A stretch of 64,000 nt of DNA, from positions 1 to 64,000 of the forward strand of contig NZ_BMOV01000009.1 of the NCBI RefSeq assembly GCF_014647255.1, written 5' to 3'. The notes under the pieces were generated by a model. That model searched no databases. It saw nothing but the letters and a program-made list of their open reading frames with translations, and had not been told where the DNA came from. The stretch comes from Iodidimonas muriae (GTDB lineage: Bacteria > Pseudomonadota > Alphaproteobacteria > Sphingomonadales > Rhodothalassiaceae). The translations under genes were made by a program, and so were the position numbers. Every line of letters begins with the position of its first letter. Positions within the stretch are counted from its first letter, which is position 1. Shown piece by piece: positions 58,013 to 64,000 of this stretch.

Positions 58013-58687
58013 CTATTCTTTCGGTGTTTCCGGTTCTTCCGGCTTCAGCCGGGAAAGGATGATCTGATCGATCAACATTCCGATATGTGCGATGCGCTCA
58101 TCGGGATCGAAGTCTACCGCACCTTGATCCCATGAAAGATGGACGGCGAAATCCGACAGGGAAGGCTCCACGACGATATCAAGGCCGGTAACCGGCGGCT
58201 TGCCTTCTTGCAGGGTGCGCCTCAAGGGATCGGCGATAAGGCGCCCGGCCTTTACCACCAGCGTTGGCGCATCTCGGTGTTGCTTCAAGACTTCTTGCAC
58301 CAAGTCCACCGCAGCGGTTAACGCCCCTTCTTTGCTGAGATGGGGCGCAAGGCGACGCAGCAATTCAAGCAACGCCCGCGTTGCCTGCTTTTCCGTATCG
58401 CCCAGAATACTGTCCAACGCATTTCGGGCTTGCGGCAGTTCTTCGAGTATTTGATCAAGGGCCTCTATAACAAGCGCATCATGCTTTGCCGCATAGGCCT
58501 CACTCGCTGATTTTTCTCCGGCCAACCGCCCTTCTTCAAAGGCCTCCTGCCTCAATTCGGCACAGCGCCGCTCCATGTCTTCTTCCGAATATTTAGGAAA
58601 GGTCCGCGGATCCGGTGCCGCTGCCGGCACATCCGGTTCAGCAGCCTCGGCATCGAAATCCCGCAAATAAGTGAAAGGCCGGAGCAT
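58013..58687 (-). CDS. fliH: FliH-like flagellar export regulator
   Basis: A 224-aa soluble protein following fliF with a TGATG stop-start overlap. It has an acidic N-terminal region (AEAAEPDVPAAAPDPRTFPK), a long charged coiled coil and a C-terminal domain with LSWDQGAVDFDPDERIAHI. In family terms FliH binds the FliI ATPase. Sequence conservation is low in this family, so the call rests on size, architecture and position. No fliI lies in the window. Confidence 0.8.
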   Translation of the reverse strand: MLRPFTYLRDFDAEAAEPDVPAAAPDPRTFPKYSEEDMERRCAELRQEAFEEGRLAGEKSASEAYAAKHDALVIEALDQILEELPQARNALDSILGDTEKQATRALLELLRRLAPHLSKEGALTAAVDLVQEVLKQHRDAPTLVVKAGRLIADPLRRTLQEGKPPVTGLDIVVEPSLSDFAVHLSWDQGAVDFDPDERIAHIGMLIDQIILSRLKPEEPETPKE

Positions 58688-60408
58688 CAGGCCGCTTCCT
58701 CATAGATCCAGCTTCTAAGAATGGCCACCACCTCATCGGGGTTCTGTTCAACGATCTCACCCAGCTTGTGGAGAGAACTGGCCCGCACTTTCCCCTCAAC
58801 AGCACGCAGTTCCATCATCTGTTCCAGCCGTTCATCCACACTTGGCTGAGGCAGGGCCTGTGTGCCTGCCTGTGCGGTTTGTGCCGGCCCCTCAATGCCC
58901 GCAGGCGCGTCTACAGCATCAAGGGCATCGGGCGCAGCACTGTCAGCCCCCGCCTCTTGGCGCGTGCCGATGGCCTTGATATCGCCCATAGCAGCGCCTG
59001 GATTTTGTGAAAAGATATGCGCCATCAAAGGGCGAAGAGCGAAAATGGAAATCACCGCGATCGCAATGATGATGGCAAGCCACCGCAAAATCGTCAGCAA
59101 ATTTTCGGAAATAAAGCCCATAAGCGAAACGGAAGGTGCCGCCATATCTTCGGTAACGACTTCCAGAAATTCGAGATTTTCCACCGTGACCCGGTCGCCA
59201 CGGCTCTCATCGAAACCGACGGCCGACCTTACCAGATTCTCGATCTGCGCCAGTTCCGCTTCGGAGCGCGGTCTGTATGTCCGGCTACCGTCTTCTGCCA
59301 CTTCATAAGTCCCGTTTACCAGAATGGCCACGGACTGCCGCTTGATGGACCCGGGCTCTTCAACGCGCTGCAAAAGCCGTGACGACACCTCATAATTTGT
59401 CGTCTCTTCCAGACGCTCCAGATTATTGGCATTGACACCTTCATCGCCGGAGGTCACGTCCACTTGCGGCAAATTCTGTTGCACCGTCACCGGCTGAGTG
59501 CTGGACCCTTCCCGGCTGGTTTCCACCTCTTCCACAGATTGAGTGGACCGTATCGCCGTTGCCGACGGGTCATAGGTGGTTTCCCGAATGGTCTGCCGCT
59601 CGCGGTTGAATTCCACCGAAGCCTGCACCCGGACATTCTCCGCACCAAGACGCGGCGCAAGCATGGATTCAACGGCCCGGATGATACGCATCTCCGCTTC
59701 CGCACGGGCACCATTATCGCCCCCCATGACCGCAGTGTCGTCTTGTGCGAAAATCCGATCGCCTCGTGCATCCAGCACCGTAACAGCCGCGCTATCCAAA
59801 CGTGGCACCGAGGCCGCAATCAAAGACTGAATGGCCCGCGCCTTGTCGGCGCTTAAAACACGGCCCGTCTTCAAGCGAACAACCACCGAAGCGGAAGGCG
59901 CGACTTGCTCTCGTGTGAAGGCATCGCGCTCGGGCAGCACCAAATGCACCCGCGCAGACTCCACATCGCCCAATGTATGAATTGTCCGCGCCAATTCCCC
60001 TTCAAGGGCCCGCAAACGATTAACCTGCTGCATGAAGCTGGTCAGCCCCAATGACCCCTGTTCATCAAAAAGCTCATAGCCCGGCACACCGCTGCTTGGC
60101 AGGCCTTCTTCTGCCAAGGACATGCGCGCCCGCGCCACTTTGGATTTGGGAACATAAATGGCCGTACCACCTTCATCGGCCCGGGCCTCGATATCCATCT
60201 GCTCCAGCATGCGCACAATGCGCCCGGATTCGGCCAGATCGAGACCGGAATATAAAAGCGACATGGGCGGCTTGGCTAATTGCGCCAAAAGCGCGACCAG
60301 AATTGCCAAAACCACAGCGACGCTGAGCCCTAGAAGTATCAAACGATTGCGGTCCAGCGCTCTTAAAGACGCAAAAAGCTTAGTCACGAGTTCCCTACCT
60401 TCGATCAT
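58687..60408 (-). CDS. fliF: Flagellar MS-ring protein FliF
   Basis: FliF builds the MS ring in the inner membrane, the first flagellar structure. The 573-aa protein has an N-terminal helix (LILLGLSVAVVLAILVALLA), ring-building domains with MSLLYSGLDLAESGRIVRML and GVPGYELFDEQGSLGLTSFM, a second helix near residue 430-455 and a C-terminal FliG-binding segment (NPDEVVAILRSWIYEEAA). ATG 60408 has no ribosome binding site. GTG 60387 follows GAAGGTAGGG and may be the true start. It is divergent from fliL. Confidence 0.96.
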   Translation of the reverse strand: MIEGRELVTKLFASLRALDRNRLILLGLSVAVVLAILVALLAQLAKPPMSLLYSGLDLAESGRIVRMLEQMDIEARADEGGTAIYVPKSKVARARMSLAEEGLPSSGVPGYELFDEQGSLGLTSFMQQVNRLRALEGELARTIHTLGDVESARVHLVLPERDAFTREQVAPSASVVVRLKTGRVLSADKARAIQSLIAASVPRLDSAAVTVLDARGDRIFAQDDTAVMGGDNGARAEAEMRIIRAVESMLAPRLGAENVRVQASVEFNRERQTIRETTYDPSATAIRSTQSVEEVETSREGSSTQPVTVQQNLPQVDVTSGDEGVNANNLERLEETTNYEVSSRLLQRVEEPGSIKRQSVAILVNGTYEVAEDGSRTYRPRSEAELAQIENLVRSAVGFDESRGDRVTVENLEFLEVVTEDMAAPSVSLMGFISENLLTILRWLAIIIAIAVISIFALRPLMAHIFSQNPGAAMGDIKAIGTRQEAGADSAAPDALDAVDAPAGIEGPAQTAQAGTQALPQPSVDERLEQMMELRAVEGKVRASSLHKLGEIVEQNPDEVVAILRSWIYEEAA

Positions 60409-60458
60409 GGTTCATATGGTCGATCCAGAAACGGAAAACCTAAGATACGACAGGCAGT

Positions 60459-60473
60459 TTAAACTCAGTTCAA
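60459..60473. promoter_or_regulatory. Near-match CtrA site in the fliF-fliL divergent gap
   Basis: TTAA, ACTCAGT, TCAA differs from TTAA-N7-TTAA by one base. It is placed where it could control both divergent flagellar operons. Confidence 0.35.
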
Positions 60474-60520
60474 AGTTATGGTGATAGATAAGCCATGAGA
60501 GACGGAAGTAATAACAAACA

Positions 60521-60537
60521 TTAGATATATTATCTAA
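60521..60537. promoter_or_regulatory. Palindrome at the fliL start
   Basis: TTAGATA, three bases, TATCTAA is a perfect inverted repeat ending one base before the fliL ATG, where a ribosome binding site would be expected. It may be an operator or a translation-blocking element. Confidence 0.4.
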
Positions 60538-60538
60538 A

Positions 60539-61084
60539 ATGCAAAATGAAATGTCAGAAATCAAAACCGAGCAAGATGTGCCTAAAGAAACCCGTACAGG
60601 GTGGGCCTTACGCGCCCCGTTCAACAAACGATTGGCGTTTACCGCGCTTTGGGTGATCGGTGGGCTGCCTATTGCCGCCTTGCTAGGGCTTATGGCCGCT
60701 AGCGGGCCGGAGCGCACGATGGCCTTGCTACATCAAGGCTGGGACCGGATCGGTCAGGCATTCGAAACCCGGCCCACCACCCGTCCTCCCGTTTATATCA
60801 CCTTGCCGGATATTGTGGTCAATGCGGGACATGGCACCCATGCACGGCATTTGAAGACGCGAGTTGTTGTCAAAACCTCGTTTGAAAATGCCGAAAAGGT
60901 CGAACAGTACCAAGCTGAAATCATGGACATGCTGATCGAATTCTTTCGCACCAGCGGCGGCGAGGTAACACAGGGCAGTGCCGGGCTTTATCGCCTGCGG
61001 GCCGAAATGCTCCGCCGCATTAATCTGGTGGTGGGAGAGCCGGTGGTGGAACAGGCACTGATCGTCGAATTCTTGCAACAATGA
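60539..61084 (+). CDS. fliL: Flagellar basal-body protein FliL
   Basis: FliL is a single-pass inner-membrane protein near the stator that affects torque. The 181-aa protein has a cytoplasmic start, one helix (TALWVIGGLPIAALLGLMAA) and a periplasmic domain beginning VYITLPDIVVNAGH with the typical RVVVKTSFEN. It starts the plus-strand operon with fliM. No clear ribosome binding site is present at ATG 60539 or ATG 60551, and a palindrome abuts the start. Confidence 0.9.
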   Translation: MQNEMSEIKTEQDVPKETRTGWALRAPFNKRLAFTALWVIGGLPIAALLGLMAASGPERTMALLHQGWDRIGQAFETRPTTRPPVYITLPDIVVNAGHGTHARHLKTRVVVKTSFENAEKVEQYQAEIMDMLIEFFRTSGGEVTQGSAGLYRLRAEMLRRINLVVGEPVVEQALIVEFLQQ

Positions 61085-61114
61085 GCATAAATAAAGACAT
61101 AATGGGACGATGCA

Positions 61115-62182
61115 ATGAGCAATAATGGCGATGCGACAGAAGGCGCGACCGATGAAGCCAATCTGGGTCAGGCCTATGCTGCGGCGGTGAACGTCGATCT
61201 TTCCAAGAACCAATTGGATCAAAGCGATATCGACCGGCTGATGAGCGACGAACCAAGCGCCCATGACAGTCCGCAATCGGTCATGCAGAAAATCGCCAAT
61301 TCAACCATCGTGAATTATGAACGCCTGCCCATGCTGGATGTGGTGTTCGAACGCTTTGTCCGTCTGTTCGCAGAACGCCTGCGTCAATTGATGTCGGCCA
61401 ATCTGGAAATCAGTATTGAACAGGTCTCCGCCATTCGATTTGGCGATTTCATTGATCAATTGCCACTGCCCTGCTTGGTGTCGATCATCGATGCGGTGGA
61501 ATGGGAAGACAAATGCATCGCGGTGATGGATCAACGGCTGGTCTATACGGCGGTGGAAATCTTATTGGGCGGACGGGAAGTTCTGGGCAGCGATAATCTG
61601 GAAATCCGGTCCCTGACATCCATAGAACGCAGCCTGGTTTTACGCCTGATGAGGATTTTCTCATCAACCTTGAGTGAATCTTTTGCGCCGGTGTCCGAGA
61701 TACAGTTTACCCCCGACCGGCTGGAAACCAACCCGCAACTTGCCATGATTACCCGCGCCACCAGCGCATCGATCCATGCACGCTTCTCGCTCGATATTGA
61801 AGGGCGCCCGGGATATCTGGATCTGGTGATGCCCTATTCCATGCTTGAACCCGTGCGCGCTTTGCTGTTGCAGATGTTCATGGGTGAAAGTTTCGGACGC
61901 GACAATGGCTGGAAAAACCATTTCCGCGACCAGCTTCAACGCACGGAAATCCAACTTGATGGTGTTCTTTCCGAACTGACACTGCCCTTGGCCGAAGCGT
62001 TGCAATGGAAGCCGGGCACCTTCATTGAATTGCATAAAGATCTGCAAGGGCGTGCCGACCTTTATTCCGACGATGTCTGCTTGTTGAGTGGACAAATCGG
62101 TCAAAGCAAAGGGCGCATTGCCATCCAGATTGATGAAAGCATCTTCGACACCGCCAAGGAAAAAGAGGAAGAAAAAGCGTGA
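61115..62182 (+). CDS. fliM: Flagellar motor switch protein FliM
   Basis: FliM binds CheY-P and joins FliG to FliN in the C-ring. The 355-aa protein has the CheY-binding type region (LDQSDIDRLMSDE), the middle domain starting LPMLDVVFERFVRLFAERLR and the C-terminal SpoA-like domain (GVLSELTLPLAEALQWKPG, then VCLLSGQIGQSKGRIAIQI). It follows fliL by 30 bases, and its stop overlaps the next start. Confidence 0.97.
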   Translation: MSNNGDATEGATDEANLGQAYAAAVNVDLSKNQLDQSDIDRLMSDEPSAHDSPQSVMQKIANSTIVNYERLPMLDVVFERFVRLFAERLRQLMSANLEISIEQVSAIRFGDFIDQLPLPCLVSIIDAVEWEDKCIAVMDQRLVYTAVEILLGGREVLGSDNLEIRSLTSIERSLVLRLMRIFSSTLSESFAPVSEIQFTPDRLETNPQLAMITRATSASIHARFSLDIEGRPGYLDLVMPYSMLEPVRALLLQMFMGESFGRDNGWKNHFRDQLQRTEIQLDGVLSELTLPLAEALQWKPGTFIELHKDLQGRADLYSDDVCLLSGQIGQSKGRIAIQIDESIFDTAKEKEEEKA

Positions 62183-62778
62183 GTCTCAGCATGATGATCA
62201 TCAATGGCATTGTCATGATTGCGCTGATGGCAACGATGGCCTTTTCCGTGCGTCTCAACCGGAAAATCAAAGACATGCGCGGAGCCTTGGCAGACATGGA
62301 AGCCCTATTTGAAAATTTCTCTCGTCAGGTGGACCGGTCGCAATCACTCCTGACCGAAATGCGCGCTGCCGGCGATGCTCTGACCGAAGCGCTTGAAGAC
62401 TCGGTTTTGGAGGCAGAAAAATCCAATAGCCGCCTGAGCATTACCATCAACCGGTCGCAATCACTTCAGGCCCGTCTGGAAGAGGCGAGCAGCCTGTCCC
62501 CGCGTCCGACAACACCAAACCAGCCTTCAAAACCCGACCAGGGCACAAAGACCTCCCCCGGCGCCGATGCACACACTGTGCAAACGCCCCTTGATGAGCA
62601 TCCCGACACCGAATCCGTGCCCCGAAAACCAGAAGACGAGGCCGTGCGCAAGGTGTTCTGGCCCCCCGCAAATCCGGCAACGAAAGCGCCATGGCCACAA
62701 GCATCCGCATCACAAGAAGGGCAACGCGCTGCGGAAGAATTGTTGCGTATCTTAAACAAACAGCGGGGGAATAGCTGA
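62179..62778 (+). CDS. DUF6468 flagellar-cluster protein
   Basis: A 199-aa protein with an N-terminal membrane helix (MMIINGIVMIALMATMAFSV), a coiled coil (LADMEALFENFSRQVDRSQS) and a long Pro/Lys-rich tail. DUF6468 proteins are found next to fliL-fliM in alphaproteobacteria. Their role is not established. It starts with GTG overlapping the fliM TGA, so it is translationally coupled. ATG 62191 is an alternative. Confidence 0.8.
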   Translation: MSLSMMIINGIVMIALMATMAFSVRLNRKIKDMRGALADMEALFENFSRQVDRSQSLLTEMRAAGDALTEALEDSVLEAEKSNSRLSITINRSQSLQARLEEASSLSPRPTTPNQPSKPDQGTKTSPGADAHTVQTPLDEHPDTESVPRKPEDEAVRKVFWPPANPATKAPWPQASASQEGQRAAEELLRILNKQRGNS

Positions 62779-62779
62779 T

Positions 62780-63469
62780 ATGCCGCGCCTCTTGCCTCTT
62801 ACGATCATCTTGCTCAGCGCCGCTGCCGCCGTACAGGCATATCAAATTGCCCCGGCCGTGATAAATATGACCGCAGACAAAAGCGACAAAGCGGGAAAGC
62901 CCGAACGCAAGGCCGCATTTGGCGACCATGAACGTCCTTGGACGACTGATTTTTTGACCAGCGATGCTCCGGAGCAAACACCAGCCAAGACCGATCAGCC
63001 CGAAGCCATCTCCCCCTCAAAAAAAGACTATGAAGAAGAGTTGCGCACTCTGATGGGGCAAAGATCGCCCGTGCGCGCCCTGCGCCTATTACGGGAGCGT
63101 GAAACCGCGATCAAGGCGCAAGAGGCGCATCTGGCCGATGCGCGGGCCCTGATCGAAGCATCAAGACAAGCCCTGGCCGAAGATCTGGACGATTTGCAGC
63201 GACTGCATGATGAGACACGCCGCCTCCTGACACGTCTGGAAACCGCAGAAGAAGAAGATCTGGAGCGCATGTCGGTGCTTTATCAAAATATGAAATCCAA
63301 AGAAGCCGCCACAATTCTCAACGATCTTGATACGAATACCATTGCAGCCGTGATCGAACGCATGCCCGAGCGCATTGCAGCCCCCATTCTTGCGCGGATG
63401 GATGTCATCAAGGCGCGGGAGGTCATGCGCATTTTCGCTGATCGCAAAGCACAAGGCACTTCTGGATAA
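62780..63469 (+). CDS. MotE-like flagellar protein
   Basis: A 229-aa protein with a signal or anchor (LLPLTIILLSAAAAVQAYQI), a linker, a coiled coil (ALAEDLDDLQRLHDETRRLL) and a C-terminal MgtE-N-like domain (MKSKEAATILNDLDTNTIAA, then VIERMPERIAAPILARMDVI). This architecture matches MotE, described in rhizobia as a periplasmic chaperone or partner of the stator protein MotC. It begins 1 base after the DUF6468 gene stop and ends the plus-strand operon. Confidence 0.85.
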   Translation: MPRLLPLTIILLSAAAAVQAYQIAPAVINMTADKSDKAGKPERKAAFGDHERPWTTDFLTSDAPEQTPAKTDQPEAISPSKKDYEEELRTLMGQRSPVRALRLLRERETAIKAQEAHLADARALIEASRQALAEDLDDLQRLHDETRRLLTRLETAEEEDLERMSVLYQNMKSKEAATILNDLDTNTIAAVIERMPERIAAPILARMDVIKAREVMRIFADRKAQGTSG

Positions 63470-63502
63470 ACCAACCCGCCATCAACGCATGACGGTACCG
63501 GA

Positions 63503-64000
63503 CTATTCGAAAGTTTGACGGTGCTGTTTCCGCCGGTGCTGGCGGCGATCCTGCTTCATCACCACCGTCAGGATCTGCGCGATCTGGCGATAGAATTCCG
63601 GCGGAACAAGGCCTTTGATTTCCACCAATGGATAAAGCGCCCGCGCCAAACCCGGCGTTTCCACCACTGGAACGCCCGCCTCTTGCGCCACTTCACGAAT
63701 TTTCAAAGCCACACGATCCACGCCCTTGGCCAAACAAAGCGGTGCTGGCGTTTTGCCCCGATCATAGCGCAGAGCGATGGCATAATGGGTGGGGTTCATC
63801 AAAACCACCGAAGCAGAAGGCACATCGGCCATCATCCGGCGTCTTGTCCGTTCACGACGGATTTCACGTAAGCGCGCCTTGATCTGGGGGTCCCCCTCCA
63901 TCTGCTTATGCTCGTCTTTCACTTCTTTTCTGGTCATTCGCAATTGCCGTAGCCAATCAAAGCGACGCCACAAAACATCCAGAACCGCAATAACCACATA
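63503..64000 (-). CDS. flhB: Flagellar export protein FlhB (C-terminal part, cut by the window edge)
   Basis: FlhB switches export from rod-hook to filament substrates. The 165 codons present cover the end of the last membrane helix and the cytoplasmic domain, with the autocleavage site NPTH in VVLMNPTHYAIALRYDRGK and the family segment AQEAGVPVVETPGLARALYP. The gene continues beyond 64000. It converges on the motE-like gene, 33 bases away. Confidence 0.96.
   Translation of the reverse strand, partial: YVVIAVLDVLWRRFDWLRQLRMTRKEVKDEHKQMEGDPQIKARLREIRRERTRRRMMADVPSASVVLMNPTHYAIALRYDRGKTPAPLCLAKGVDRVALKIREVAQEAGVPVVETPGLARALYPLVEIKGLVPPEFYRQIAQILTVVMKQDRRQHRRKQHRQTFE

Overview
The window looks like chromosomal DNA of a flagellated alphaproteobacterium. 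The main reasons are two perfect CtrA-type sites (TTAA-N7-TTAA, at 2093-2107 and 25220-25234), a flagellar cluster carrying a DUF6468 protein and a MotE-like protein beside fliL-fliM, a Mg-type HemB with an aspartate-rich metal site, and a COX15-type heme A synthase. Species and family cannot be fixed from the sequence alone.

Layout. 1-4968: a split Aer-like pair (PAS protein plus soluble chemoreceptor), then a DsbD-like reductase and a thioredoxin-fold partner, all on the minus strand. 5151-7438: heme A synthase, L13 and S9 (minus). 7597-14449: an ECF sigma factor, FecR-like anti-sigma factor and TonB-dependent receptor, followed closely by an AMP-forming acyl-CoA synthetase and an alpha/beta hydrolase. 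14769-18983: an RND efflux pair. 19083-27731: an EEP-fold hydrolase, threonine ammonia-lyase, a saccharopine-dehydrogenase-like protein, MmsA, HemB, a PAS_5 protein and an exported amidase. 27870-29921: an orphan CHASE-PAS histidine kinase. 29991-35871: four exported proteins on one strand (Wzi-like barrel, lipoprotein, choice-of-anchor-like protein, lipase-like hydrolase). 35983-39122: a TetR regulator with a tandem palindromic operator, an AhpD-like protein, a haloacid dehalogenase and a methyltransferase. 39238-43734: an ABC ATPase and a large permease fused to an M1 metallopeptidase.

43735-55263 is an accessory island. It begins with a type I-E CRISPR array of 36 repeats and 35 spacers, transcribed leftward from a recognisable promoter in a 60-bp leader. 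Next to it is a full-length cas3, but there are no Cascade genes and no cas1 or cas2 in the window. Then come a small exported protein, a 20-unit Sel1-repeat protein, and the remains of what looks like a graspetide (ATP-grasp RiPP) cluster: a shrunken HlyD gene, an unknown membrane-anchored protein and a 5'-truncated MvdC/MvdD-like maturase. The island ends in an IS3-family element whose middle has been replaced by an IS110-family fragment.

55622-64000 is a divergent flagellar cluster: fliF-fliH-fliN-fliP-fliG on the minus strand, fliL-fliM-DUF6468-motE-like on the plus strand, and the C-terminal part of flhB running off the right edge. The most interesting material is the CRISPR locus. It has two spacers that read as the same peptide from two related invaders and two repeats whose last base suggests a non-standard PAM. 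The decayed graspetide cluster comes second.
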